Source of the DNA: Nocardioides pinisoli | Lineage (GTDB): Bacteria; Actinomycetota; Actinomycetes; Propionibacteriales; Nocardioidaceae | Reading direction: 5' to 3' | DNA length: 64,000 nt | Assembly (NCBI RefSeq): GCF_024199985.1 | Contig: NZ_JANARS010000006.1 | Location: forward strand, 62,001-126,000 | In this document: piece after piece, positions 1-7,514 of the stretch | Layout of the letters: every line of letters begins with the position of its first letter | Position numbering within the stretch: position 1 is the stretch's first letter | The notes under the pieces: model-generated | Seen by the model: only the letters and a program-made list of their open reading frames with translations | Told to the model about the DNA's origin: nothing | The model's database searches: none | Made by a program: the position numbers and the translations under genes

Positions 1-177
1 CGAGTCGATGACAGCCTTGTCGCGGCCCTTGGCGTCATCGTAGATGTAGTTCCGCTGATACTCCGGCTGGATCGTCAACTTGCCGTTGAGGCCGAAGACA
101 CCCTTCGCCTCCAGCATGTTGAAGACAAAGCCCTCAACAACCTGTTCGACGGTGTAGTGCTTGAGGTTGGTCTTCAC
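1..177 (-). CDS. DUF262 / GmrSD-type protein, N-terminal fragment (cut by window edge)
   Basis: Only the first 59 codons are present; the rest lies left of the window. The GTG start (177-175) overlaps the TGA of the upstream methylase in a GTGA junction, so the two are probably translationally coupled. The visible peptide contains IQPEYQRNYIY followed by AVIDS, which matches the N-terminal motif of DUF262 (GmrSD/ParB-like nuclease fold) proteins. DUF262 proteins occur in modification-dependent and other restriction systems. Next to an EcoRI-family methylase, the likeliest role is the restriction partner. The nuclease residues and any C-terminal DUF1524/HNH domain cannot be checked here. Confidence 0.7.
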   Translation of the reverse strand, partial: MKTNLKHYTVEQVVEGFVFNMLEAKGVFGLNGKLTIQPEYQRNYIYDDAKGRDKAVIDS

Positions 178-1397
178 TTGGCGACCTTTCGCTTGATCAG
201 GACTCGCTTGAACGAAGACACGTAATACTCGCCATCAACTTCGTAGTAGGGCTCGCCGTCTGGAGGGCTGTCGAGCTTGAACGCGGGACCACTGTTTAGG
301 GCCCCCACCTTCTTGCGCGACCCATCGGGCTTCACCAGTGTCTGACCAGGATAGGTCTTCGTGGATATGTCCGACCACGTTTGAGTGAGGCTTACGATCT
401 CAAACTGGTCAGGGTTATACCTATCAAGAAATGAGATCGGAACGCCCATCAAGCCGTCGTAGTCACTGGGGATGGCATCGGTCCGCGGGACGTCGATGGC
501 ATCGAAGTTGTCCATCGTGCGATAGCCCTTGCCTCTGACCACCTTGTGCTTGCTGAACTTGATGTTGTCTTCCATAGACATCAACTGCATCGGCTCGTGA
601 CGACGGCCGTGATCCAGGTTGGTCCACCAGCAAGAATTTCCGAGCCTGGTGAAGTTGTGCAGATCGTTGGGCGCGTACCCGAGACGCTTTGCCTTCGCAG
701 CGTCCTTCGGATCCACCGCCATGCCCTTCGGGACGCCGAATACCATGTCGGATGTGTTGCCAGTCGCACCCTTCCAAATCGTGTTGCTCCTGACGAGGGC
801 GAAGAAGTCCTTCGTCGTGACGGCGGCATCGCTCCCGATGACGGAGAACTTCTTGTTGCTCTCGATGAGCCAAGCGATGAATGCTCGGAACATGCTGAAC
901 GGCGGATTGGTGATGATGACGTCCGCCTCATCGCGAAGCGCCGTCACTTCCGCGCTTCTGAAGTCACCGTCGCCCTCGAGGTACTCCCATTGGAGGTCGT
1001 CGATATTGATGACGCCGTCACCGTTGTGGTCCTCGCGCTCTAGGACAAACTTCTTGCCGTTGACTCGAGTCCTCGACGGGTCGAAGTGCTCGTCCTCTGT
1101 CTCGAACAGAGTCGGAGCGTAGAAGCTTCCAGCCGGGTTGCTGTCTGGCGCATACGACGTTGAGATCAACTTCTTGAGACCAAGTGTGGTGAAGTTGAGA
1201 GCGAAGTACTTGGCGAAGTTGGACCACTCGGGATCGTCACACGGGCAGAGGACGACCTTGTCGCGGAACACGTCAGGGTCGTACTCCCGGTAGGCGTTGA
1301 TCTCACTTTCGATGTCAGCCCACTGCGTGTAGAACTCGTCCTGCTTCACTCGCCGCGCTGTCGAGAGATGGCTGTTGTTGAACCCGGTTGACGTCAC
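174..1397 (-). CDS. Adenine-specific DNA methyltransferase, EcoRI family
   Basis: The 407-aa protein should transfer a methyl group from S-adenosylmethionine to N6 of adenine in a specific DNA site. The N6-adenine methylase motif NPPF is at residues 164-167. The CPCDDPEWSNF stretch at 51-61 and the EGDGDFRS segment near 141-148 are characteristic of the EcoRI methylase family. Length is normal. The start is GTG with a weak AGGG upstream. Residues 123-134 (DHNGDGVINIDD) fit the EF-hand/dockerin calcium-loop pattern inside an insertion. It is coupled to the DUF262 gene downstream and lies beyond the integrase, so it is probably element cargo. GC content is the lowest in the window, suggesting a separate origin. 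Confidence 0.85.
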   Translation of the reverse strand: MTSTGFNNSHLSTARRVKQDEFYTQWADIESEINAYREYDPDVFRDKVVLCPCDDPEWSNFAKYFALNFTTLGLKKLISTSYAPDSNPAGSFYAPTLFETEDEHFDPSRTRVNGKKFVLEREDHNGDGVINIDDLQWEYLEGDGDFRSAEVTALRDEADVIITNPPFSMFRAFIAWLIESNKKFSVIGSDAAVTTKDFFALVRSNTIWKGATGNTSDMVFGVPKGMAVDPKDAAKAKRLGYAPNDLHNFTRLGNSCWWTNLDHGRRHEPMQLMSMEDNIKFSKHKVVRGKGYRTMDNFDAIDVPRTDAIPSDYDGLMGVPISFLDRYNPDQFEIVSLTQTWSDISTKTYPGQTLVKPDGSRKKVGALNSGPAFKLDSPPDGEPYYEVDGEYYVSSFKRVLIKRKVAK

Positions 1398-1444
1398 AGG
1401 GCGACCCTAGAGGAACGCGGCGACAAGACCCGACGATCCCGTCC

Positions 1445-1459
1445 CCAAAGCAACTTTGG
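1445..1459 (-). terminator. Possible terminator after the integrase gene
   Basis: A 6-bp stem (CCAAAG / CTTTGG) with a 3-nt loop lies between the integrase stop and the methylase start. No U-run follows on the minus strand, so termination strength is uncertain. Confidence 0.35.
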
Positions 1460-1475
1460 TCTCAGTCCGCGGCTC

Positions 1476-2801
1476 TCAAGAAGCCGACACCGGCAGGCGC
1501 GTGACGTTAGGGGCCGCCCACATGGCTGCGGTGGCGTTGCGCTTGTCCCGGTCGGGCTGTGAGTGTGAGTAGCGGTCGAGCGTCATCTTGGTGCTGGCGT
1601 GGCCCAGACGCTCGGCGATCTCCACGATGCTCAACGCGCCTGGCCGGCCGATCTGCTCGACCAGCCACGAGGCGTGGAAGTGCCTCAGGTCGTAGAAGCG
1701 CACCGACGTCGGCAAGCTTGCGCTGGTACGCAGGCTCGACCAGTAGCGCATCGTGAACCACCCGTGTCGCAATGGACGGTTGAACACCAGCCAGTCGACG
1801 TCCGTCCCGGTCTTGCGCTGCTTCGCGCCGCGCTTGAACTCCCCCACCCCGGGGACCACGGGTAGGAGGGAGGGGTCAGCGGGTAGCCGGTCGGGGTGAG
1901 CGGCGAACCACCTGGCGGCTCGGGCCTGCTGCGTCGTCAGGTGAACGCGGAGCGCATCAGCGGTGAAGTCATCGAGGTCGATGGTGCGGCGGGAGCGTCG
2001 AGTCTTGGGTACGTCCTCGTAGATCGACTCCCCCGTGGTCCGGTCCTTCACGAGCACGCGCCGAACGAGTATCTGGTCGCACGCGGCTGATACGTCGCGC
2101 AGTTGCAGCGCGCACAGCTCTTCTGGTCGCATCCCCGTCGCAGCGGCTAACCGGACGTAGATGCCCCACGGCTCAGGAGTGTTTGCGATCAGCAAGTGAA
2201 CCTGCTCGACGGTCGGGATGACCCGCTCGGCCTGCTGCGTGCTCAAGTCACGCTGTCCAGGGACTGCGACGCCGACGGTCGGATCGCGCAGGATCAGTCC
2301 GTTTTGCACGGCGTACCGGATCACTCGACGGAACGTGTAGAAGTTCTTCCGCGCCGTGCTGGGGCTTCGGGTGGCCGTGGTCTCCTTCAACCACGCCGTG
2401 ACCTCGCGGTGGGTGATGTCGCCGATTCGCCTGTGGCCCCAGTGGGTGCGGACGAGCGACCGCGACCCGAGCACTACCTGCGCGTGCTGGCTGTAGCCAG
2501 CCTTCTTGCCCGACGCACTCGTGTAAGTGCCTAGCCATTCCTCAGCGACGGTCTGGAAGGTGGCGTCGCCGCGCGCCGGGTCGACCCACGCGAGCCGCTG
2601 GGAGTGCTTGGCGGCCGGTGACTCTTCGTCGCGCCAGCGCTCGGCGTCGCCCTTCGTGCGGAACCCACCCTTGGTGCGCTTCTTGAAAGCTTGATGCGGG
2701 TCCTCATACAGAACCTCCCACCGGCGCTTGCTCGATGGGAGGTTCTTGGTGCGGTACGACTCGCGTATCCACGCACGCGGTCCTGTCTTCCTTCTGGCCA
2801 T
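1476..2801 (-). CDS. int: Tyrosine recombinase / phage integrase
   Basis: This 441-aa protein should integrate and excise the element by site-specific recombination. An N-terminal arm-binding/core-binding region (about 1-185) precedes the catalytic domain. Catalytic residues visible are R225 (GMRPEEL), K266 (PKTRRSRR), R373 in YDLRH, H401 (LGHAS) and the nucleophile Y411 (LDRYSH). The first position of the HxxR box is Tyr370 rather than His, a substitution tolerated in many integrases. The ATG overlaps the upstream stop codon by one base (TGATG), so it is coupled to the 70-aa gene and serine recombinase upstream. It is about 6.6 kb from the tRNA, so the attachment site next to it should be on its left, beyond the methylase cargo. 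Confidence 0.93.
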   Translation of the reverse strand: MARRKTGPRAWIRESYRTKNLPSSKRRWEVLYEDPHQAFKKRTKGGFRTKGDAERWRDEESPAAKHSQRLAWVDPARGDATFQTVAEEWLGTYTSASGKKAGYSQHAQVVLGSRSLVRTHWGHRRIGDITHREVTAWLKETTATRSPSTARKNFYTFRRVIRYAVQNGLILRDPTVGVAVPGQRDLSTQQAERVIPTVEQVHLLIANTPEPWGIYVRLAAATGMRPEELCALQLRDVSAACDQILVRRVLVKDRTTGESIYEDVPKTRRSRRTIDLDDFTADALRVHLTTQQARAARWFAAHPDRLPADPSLLPVVPGVGEFKRGAKQRKTGTDVDWLVFNRPLRHGWFTMRYWSSLRTSASLPTSVRFYDLRHFHASWLVEQIGRPGALSIVEIAERLGHASTKMTLDRYSHSQPDRDKRNATAAMWAAPNVTRLPVSAS

Positions 2802-3013
2802 CAGTCGGCCTCCTTCTTCTTGGGTCGTCGAGGTCTCCCGAGCAACTGCGTGGGGTTCGGCTCGTCCCGCAACGGGTAGCCGAGAATCTTCTTCTGGTCA
2901 GCGAGCGGCACGAGTGCTGAGAAGACCTTGCGCCGGGCTTCCTCGCGCTCGCGCTCAATGCGGCGGTCGTACTCGTCCGGGTCCCAGGGAGGGGGCGAAG
3001 CGGGGGTGGTCAT
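2801..3013 (-). CDS. Small hypothetical protein between recombinase and integrase
   Basis: Seventy residues, not recognised. The middle (about 13-40) is rich in Arg/Glu and predicted helical by eye (DRRIEREREEARRKVF). The C-terminus is very basic (GRPRRPKKKEAD), suggesting nucleic-acid or protein contact. It is credible as a gene because its ATG overlaps the upstream stop and its stop overlaps the integrase ATG, both as TGATG. That tight coupling suggests a partner or accessory of the two recombinases, possibly a directionality factor. This is inference only. Confidence 0.6.
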   Translation of the reverse strand: MTTPASPPPWDPDEYDRRIEREREEARRKVFSALVPLADQKKILGYPLRDEPNPTQLLGRPRRPKKKEAD

Positions 3014-3672
3014 CAGGCCACCGCCTTGGTTGCGCTGTTGTAGATGCGCCGCACCGTCGAGGGCTGCCAGTGCGGACGACCCTCTGGACTACGGATGCCC
3101 TCATCCGTCAGCACCTGGGCGATGGCGTTGAAGGACTTGCCGTCCTCGCGCTCGGCACAGATGCGCTTGACCACCGCCGTGGATGCGACGCGCTTGCGGC
3201 CGAGCGGCTTGCCCTCACGGCGACGCTGCGCCATGCCGTCACGGATGCGAGTCCGGATCAACTCCCGCTCCAACTCGGCGAACGTCGCCAGCATGTGGGC
3301 GAGTGCGCGGCCTTGAGGCGTCGCTAGATCGATGCCCAGGTCGAGCACCACGAGGTTCCAGCCCTGCGCCTGCGCCGTGGCGAGGATGTCGGCAGCGTGC
3401 GCCACCGACCTGGCCAGCCGGTCAAGCTTGCTCACGACGAGGGCGTCAGCCCTACCTCCGGCGAGCATGTCGAGTGCTCGCGCTAGGTCGGCGTTGATGT
3501 ACGCGCCCGAACAGCCGGGGTCACTCGCCCACTCGACCTCCCATTCCTCTCGAGCAGCCCTCTCTCGAATCGCCTCGCGTTGAGCGTCGAGCGAATGGCC
3601 GTTGGCGGCCTGCTCTCGCGTGCTCACGCGGGTGTAGCCGATCACGTGCATCGGCTCTTGCCTCTTGCCCAT
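3013..3672 (-). CDS. Serine recombinase / resolvase family protein
   Basis: A 219-aa small serine recombinase. The catalytic Ser is residue 17 in YTRVSTREQ. The conserved SKLDRLARS box is at 81-89, and a C-terminal HTH region ends with a WQPSTVRRIY recognition-helix pattern. Its size matches resolvase/invertases rather than large serine integrases. The ATG at 3672 is preferred because AGGAG sits 5 nt upstream; the in-frame GTG at 3678 abuts that ribosome site. It is first in an operon with the 70-aa protein and the integrase. It may resolve element multimers or invert DNA; a second integration role is possible but less likely. Confidence 0.88.
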   Translation of the reverse strand: MGKRQEPMHVIGYTRVSTREQAANGHSLDAQREAIRERAAREEWEVEWASDPGCSGAYINADLARALDMLAGGRADALVVSKLDRLARSVAHAADILATAQAQGWNLVVLDLGIDLATPQGRALAHMLATFAELERELIRTRIRDGMAQRRREGKPLGRKRVASTAVVKRICAEREDGKSFNAIAQVLTDEGIRSPEGRPHWQPSTVRRIYNSATKAVA

Positions 3673-3684
3673 CAGCACTCCTCT

Positions 3685-3698
3685 CGTCGGTTCCGACG
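3685..3698. promoter_or_regulatory. Perfect inverted repeat before the recombinase gene
   Basis: CGTCGG-TT-CCGACG is a perfect 6+6 palindrome immediately upstream of the recombinase ribosome site. Its position suits an operator or recombinase-binding site. Function is inferred from position only. Confidence 0.35.
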
Positions 3699-3804
3699 GG
3701 GCGCTAACTACAGGTCGAGCCTTACGCCCCGCCCCGCGACGCTAGGTTGCGGCTGTGAGGCAGCGCTGCTCTCGCACGTCACTTGGGGTTTGCCGGGGCC
3801 GCGC

Positions 3805-3824
3805 GGCTCGGTTGGGGCCGAGCC
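3805..3824 (-). terminator. GC-rich hairpin after the zinc-finger (TerS-like) gene
   Basis: GGCTCGG / CCGAGCC with a 6-nt loop lies just past the 3' end of the gene ending at 3839. It is nested in a longer imperfect repeat (CCGGGG...GCCCGG). It probably separates the replication operon from the recombinase operon. Confidence 0.5.
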
Positions 3825-3838
3825 CAGCCGGCCCGGCC

Positions 3839-4594
3839 TCACCCAGGCTCACGCCCATACGGCCACGCGGTCGTGTGTCCCCGGTCGTACTCGCTCGGCA
3901 CGCCTCGGGTGTCAGGCGGCTCCGGAAGGATGCTCACTACCTCGCCGGGCACGGTGTCGGCGTCGGGGTCGATGCGCTGAGGCTCGTCCTCGTCGTCGTA
4001 CGGAGCCCAAGCTTTCGCCTGCGCTTCCGTGGCGTGCGTCTCCATGTCCTCCCATGAGTGATCACCAGATGCGAGGGCTGATGGTGAGTGGCCCCGGTCG
4101 AGTTGGACGGTTCCCGTCGCCGGGTCCAAGCCGACGGCATCGGCCAACACCTGGTCGAACTTGGTCATCCCGACCTCGATCACCATGCCCGGCTTGAAGC
4201 CGGTGCGGTCCAGCACCAGTTGCGCGGCCCGGACCTTGTTGTGGTCGTCGGTGTTCGGATCGGTCAGCACCTTGTGGAGTGCCGCGAGTGCCGGATCGAC
4301 CAACTCGAGAAGCCGTTCCTTGGCGGCCTTCTTCTGCCCCGGGTGGTTGCCTCCGTGCTTGATGCAGACGAGTGCTCCCGCACGTGGGTTCGCTCCGCAC
4401 GGCTTCCCCGCGTTGGGGCCGTGCTTGGTATGACCGGCGCATCGCCCGTGAACCTGACCGCACTTGTCGCATGGCGGTCGCTTCGCGGACGGCGCCGCAC
4501 TTTCACGCTGCTTCGTGCTGCGGGCCTTGCCCCGGCCGTCCTTGCCAACGGTCGTTCTAGGCGCGCTCCCCTTGCCCTTGTTCTTCTTGCCCAT
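3839..4594 (-). CDS. Zinc-finger protein resembling phage terminase small subunits
   Basis: A 251-aa protein with a basic Lys/Ser-rich N-terminus (1-40) and clustered Cys residues at 42, 45, 52, 66 and 77 followed by H80 in CIKHGG. Next come a basic helix (KKAAKERL) and a helical RAAQLVLDRTGFKP segment at about 122-135. This Cys...C-HGG...LDR-G layout is common in actinophage proteins annotated as terminase small subunits or packaging-associated DNA-binding proteins. The C-terminal third is acidic. The ATG at 4594 has AGGAGG 5 nt upstream. Satellites that redirect packaging usually encode such a protein, so that role is proposed. A replication or transcription role is possible, because a GAACCG repeat cluster sits directly upstream. 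Confidence 0.6.
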   Translation of the reverse strand: MGKKNKGKGSAPRTTVGKDGRGKARSTKQRESAAPSAKRPPCDKCGQVHGRCAGHTKHGPNAGKPCGANPRAGALVCIKHGGNHPGQKKAAKERLLELVDPALAALHKVLTDPNTDDHNKVRAAQLVLDRTGFKPGMVIEVGMTKFDQVLADAVGLDPATGTVQLDRGHSPSALASGDHSWEDMETHATEAQAKAWAPYDDEDEPQRIDPDADTVPGEVVSILPEPPDTRGVPSEYDRGHTTAWPYGREPG

Positions 4595-4612
4595 CACTTC
4601 CTCCTTCGATCC

Positions 4613-4755
4613 GAACCGGTCGAGCGGTTCGTTCGTTTGGGGTCCGAGCGGTTCGGTTCGGGCGGTTCGCCCCTACGGGGCGCGCGAACCGCCGAACCGC
4701 TACCCGTACGCGGTTCGCGATCGGACCGCCGAACCGTTCCCGAACCGCCGAACCG
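4613..4755. repeat. Cluster of eleven GAACCG/CGGTTC repeats, candidate replication origin (iterons)
   Basis: In 143 bp there are six GAACCG copies on the plus strand (starting 4613, 4686, 4694, 4731, 4742, 4750) and five CGGTTC copies (4625, 4649, 4654, 4663, 4711). Several lie in a longer GCGGTTCG/CGAACCGC context. A large palindrome is centred near 4677, with ggcggttcgc (4661-4670) mirrored by gcgaaccgcc (4684-4693) around CCCC-TA-CGGGG. The cluster lies between the RepA-like ATPase gene and the TerS-like gene. Phage satellites and small plasmids often place Rep-binding iterons next to rep/primase genes. It could also be an operator array or packaging site. Confidence 0.7.
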
Positions 4756-4759
4756 CACA

Positions 4760-5881
4760 TCAGTCAGCACCCCCAGGAACCACTCGAAGCGCCGAGAACT
4801 CCTGCTTGACCACGTACTGCGCGCGGTTGCCAGAGCCCTCATTCGCCACGAAGCCATCACGGCACAGGTGCTCGACGGCGAGGGCGATGCGTTCGTTGGT
4901 GCCCTTCACGCCGCTTCGGACCAGACGCAGTGAGGCACCGGGGTTCTTACCGATGAAGTCACAGACGTCCTGCATGAGCATGCGGAAGCCGTACTGCTCA
5001 GCGAGCGGCTTGTCCGCTTCAGGATCGACGGCCTCGTTGACCTCCGTGGTCTCGATCCAGGCATCGACCCCGGCCCCGCCGCCAGTCGCGTCGCAATGAA
5101 GGTCGGCTACGTAGCGCTGGCGGGCCTTTCCGCCAATCGATACGTACGCCACGCCGCCTGGGCTGTCCTTGGCGAGCAGCAGCCGGGAGACGCCGTGCTT
5201 GCCCGCCCCGAACGGCCGCAGCGACTCGACCATGTACATGGCGCCCTTGATGCCGGCCTTCTTATGCTGCGTGCCGATCGTCCAGTTGCCGCGTCCGTCG
5301 CGATCCTTCACGACGTGATCCAGTTCCACGATGGCTGGCCCGTCGTAGCCATCAACCGCCCCCTTGGTCTGGAAGCGGCGAGCGAACAACGCGAACCAAG
5401 CGGCAGCGTCCTCGGAAGAGTTGATGCTGAGCCCGTGCAACGAGTAGGCCTCCGTCACGCCATCGAGCACCACCAGCGACGGCGACCATCGCTTCACCAT
5501 CAGTCGGAAGCGCCGCTGGTCCTCCTCGCTGATCGCATCATCAGGCCGGAAGTAGTGGAAGTGCTTCTTGATGCGAGCGTTGGTCGCGCCGAGCAACTTC
5601 AGCCGGTAGACGATGGACCGGTCGTTCGCCTCCATGTCGACGTACATGACATGTCGCCCGAGCTTGATCTCCTGCACGCTGGCCAAGAGCAGTAGCCACG
5701 ACTTCATCGACTCCGGCTCGCCACCGACGCTGTGGACCTCGTTCGGATAGAACAGGGCGCGAGTACGGCTCTTGTCGCCGCTCGTGTCCGTCCACGTACC
5801 CACGGCAGGCTCAGGCGGCGGAGCACCGGCCAGAGCAGCGTCGAGGTTGATCGGCTTCGACCAGTGCGTGCGCTCGCTCAT
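4760..5881 (-). CDS. RepA-like AAA/RecA-fold ATPase of a mobile-element replication module
   Basis: A 373-aa protein related to the hexameric RepA/DnaB-like ATPases that act with primases in plasmids and integrative elements. The Walker A region is GGEPESMKSW (53-62), where the usual Gly before Lys is Met. Walker B is SLVVLD, ending at D140. The downstream segment LDHVVKDRDGRGNW...GTQHK matches the RepA helicase family core. The ATG overlaps the primase stop by 4 nt (ATGA), and the iteron cluster follows the stop codon. It should load at the origin and unwind DNA for element replication. The C-terminal 90 residues may be a winged helix, since they include SLRLVRSGVKGTNERIALAVEHL. Confidence 0.75.
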   Translation of the reverse strand: MSERTHWSKPINLDAALAGAPPPEPAVGTWTDTSGDKSRTRALFYPNEVHSVGGEPESMKSWLLLLASVQEIKLGRHVMYVDMEANDRSIVYRLKLLGATNARIKKHFHYFRPDDAISEEDQRRFRLMVKRWSPSLVVLDGVTEAYSLHGLSINSSEDAAAWFALFARRFQTKGAVDGYDGPAIVELDHVVKDRDGRGNWTIGTQHKKAGIKGAMYMVESLRPFGAGKHGVSRLLLAKDSPGGVAYVSIGGKARQRYVADLHCDATGGGAGVDAWIETTEVNEAVDPEADKPLAEQYGFRMLMQDVCDFIGKNPGASLRLVRSGVKGTNERIALAVEHLCRDGFVANEGSGNRAQYVVKQEFSALRVVPGGAD

Positions 5882-6552
5882 TGCGCGACCCCGCTCTGGT
5901 ATTCGCGCCAGGAGATGCGCTCGCCGGACGCCCGCAAACTCGCCCTGTAGGTGCCTGCGCGCTCCCGAACCTCGCTAGGCCGCAGGCGCTCGTAGGCAGA
6001 CAGCCCTAGCCCCACCCCAGCCACGTCAGTGAGGTCCTTATGGGCCGGGTCGATGGGCCGGTAGAGGCGTATCCGCTTCGGGTCGACACCCGCGCCGACC
6101 AGCCGCCTACGCCGCAGGTTTGCTGCGTAGTGACCGGCGTCGTCGTTGTCGACGAGGATCTTGATCCGCGACCGCGACCCGTACCGCGTGAACCACTCGG
6201 CCTGATCGGGGTTGAACTCAGCGGCGCCTTGCCAGTTCGTAGTCGTTGCCCAGCCCCAGAGCGCGGTGCCGGTGTCGCAGTCGCGCTCGCCCTCGCAGAA
6301 ATAGACCGGAGCATGCACTCGCAAGGCAGACAGGAGGGAGGGGAGGTTGTACATGGCCTTGGCCGACCAGTCGGGCTGGTACCGCTCAAGACAGCCGCGA
6401 CTGCCCTTCCACGCCATGTATCCGTCGCGGTACACAGCGGCCTGCTGACGGAACTTGTAGCGCCTCTCTTCCCACCCCTCCCTCCTGATCTTGCGCAGGA
6501 CGGGACGGCCTCGGACGTCGGTGTAGTGGTAGACCGCACCATCGCGCTGCAT
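5878..6552 (-). CDS. TOPRIM-domain primase
   Basis: A 224-aa protein with a TOPRIM nucleotidyl-transfer/metal-binding core: acidic motif CEGERD (86-91) and DNDDAG (135-140). No CHC2 zinc finger is seen at the N-terminus, so it is shorter than a bacterial DnaG. Together with the RepA-like ATPase encoded immediately downstream it forms a compact primase-helicase module. The ATG at 6552 is chosen because it follows the upstream stop by two bases (TGACCATG); a longer reading from 6633 would run through the preceding gene. The protein should prime element replication. Confidence 0.8.
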   Translation of the reverse strand: MQRDGAVYHYTDVRGRPVLRKIRREGWEERRYKFRQQAAVYRDGYMAWKGSRGCLERYQPDWSAKAMYNLPSLLSALRVHAPVYFCEGERDCDTGTALWGWATTTNWQGAAEFNPDQAEWFTRYGSRSRIKILVDNDDAGHYAANLRRRRLVGAGVDPKRIRLYRPIDPAHKDLTDVAGVGLGLSAYERLRPSEVRERAGTYRASLRASGERISWREYQSGVAQ

Positions 6553-6554
6553 GG

Positions 6555-6797
6555 TCACACCAGCGCTTGGGCCCACGCGGGGCCAACGGTCATGAACTCG
6601 GTGACGTCTGCTAGATCGGTGATCCGATCCCAAGGGATGATCACTGTCCAGCCGTCTTGCTCATGTCCGGTGTCATCGATGTGGAGCACGAGGCTGTGCT
6701 CACAGGAGCCGATGACCCAACCGAGCGCATCAGCGCCGGTGTCGGTCTCTACGCGGACGATGAGGTCCGTACGGGAACTAGCCTTGAAGTGCGACAT
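6555..6797 (-). CDS. Small hypothetical protein upstream of primase
   Basis: Eighty residues, not recognised. The sequence alternates short beta-like segments (LIVRVETD, GWVIGS, LVLHIDD, GWTVIIPWDRITDL), suggesting a small beta-barrel. The ATG at 6797 is preferred over the GTG at 6812 because AAGGAG lies 5 nt upstream. It ends two bases before the primase start, so it belongs to the replication operon. A regulatory or DNA-binding role is possible but not shown. Confidence 0.6.
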   Translation of the reverse strand: MSHFKASSRTDLIVRVETDTGADALGWVIGSCEHSLVLHIDDTGHEQDGWTVIIPWDRITDLADVTEFMTVGPAWAQALV

Positions 6798-6889
6798 GGG
6801 AACTCCTTCCACGGGTTTGTCGCGAGGGTGCAGCGCCGGTGAGGCTGCTCGGATCGACGTAAGGCCCCCACCGGCGCTGCGGATCGTGG

Positions 6890-7096
6890 TCAGGCCTCGC
6901 CGGGCCTGTACTGCGCTGCGAGCCAGCGCTCGAATGACTCGGGGCTGACGCGGATCTTCCCGAGCCGGATGGACTCGACTTCTCCAGTGGCGACGAGTCG
7001 CCGCACCATGCGGAATGAGACCTCGTATTCCTCTGCAAGCTCGCGCTGGTCGGGCCAGTCGGCCGCCTGTCGAGCGATCGTCTTCATGTCAGCCAT
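6890..7096 (-). CDS. Excisionase-like helix-turn-helix protein (HTH_17/MerR-like)
   Basis: A 68-aa protein with an N-terminal HTH (about 15-50: RELAEEYEVSFRMVRRLVATGEVESIRLG) followed by the KIRVSPESFERWL segment typical of excisionase/HTH_17 proteins. Such proteins bend DNA at attachment sites or regulate element promoters. The ATG at 7096 has GGAGG 6 nt upstream and overlaps the 3' end of the zinc-ribbon gene by 8 nt. Its position between the capsid pair and the replication genes suits a lysogeny/excision switch. Confidence 0.78.
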   Translation of the reverse strand: MADMKTIARQAADWPDQRELAEEYEVSFRMVRRLVATGEVESIRLGKIRVSPESFERWLAAQYRPGEA

Positions 7097-7514
7097 CGGT
7101 GGCCTCCTTCGTGATGAGCACGTCAGGTCGCAGGCGACTCGCGCACGAGCCGCACAACAGCAGCGGGACGAGGTTGCGAGGCACAGCGATCACCGCGGCA
7201 CCCGCGATGCGCCGCACGGAGCGGCATCGGTCGCACTCCCCACCTAGCGGCATGCTCCCGATGACTTGCCGAGTGATGTCGTGCTCGCTGATCGCGTCGT
7301 CGAGGTCGACCAGCCGGCCATTGGCCCACAGCAGGTATGCGCGGTCGTCGCGCAGACCCGGCCAGTCGTCCCCCAGCCGCTCAAGAACGACGCGCTCGAC
7401 CTCGGCATCGGCCATGAGTTGCTGATTCCAAGGCCACGCGTGCTCGACCTCATTCACCAGCGCCAGCACTTGATCAACATGCGCTCGCTGTCCAGGCGTC
7501 AGTCGGATATCCAT
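7089..7514 (-). CDS. Zinc-ribbon protein coupled to the capsid gene
   Basis: A 141-aa protein of unknown family. The N-terminal half is helical and acidic. The C-terminal half has two CxxC knuckles (CDRC near 95-98 and CGSC near 122-125) separated by a hydrophobic segment, a four-Cys zinc ribbon. Its ATG overlaps the capsid stop by one base (TGATG), implying coupled synthesis. It might help capsid assembly, act as a scaffold or minor capsid factor, or bind nucleic acid. No homologue is recognised, so function is open. Confidence 0.65.
   Translation of the reverse strand: MDIRLTPGQRAHVDQVLALVNEVEHAWPWNQQLMADAEVERVVLERLGDDWPGLRDDRAYLLWANGRLVDLDDAISEHDITRQVIGSMPLGGECDRCRSVRRIAGAAVIAVPRNLVPLLLCGSCASRLRPDVLITKEATDG

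Noticed and set aside
4613..4755. Repeat cluster as a protein-coding gene
   Set aside because: Frames through it encode only repetitive Arg/Pro/Asn stretches and lack ribosome sites.
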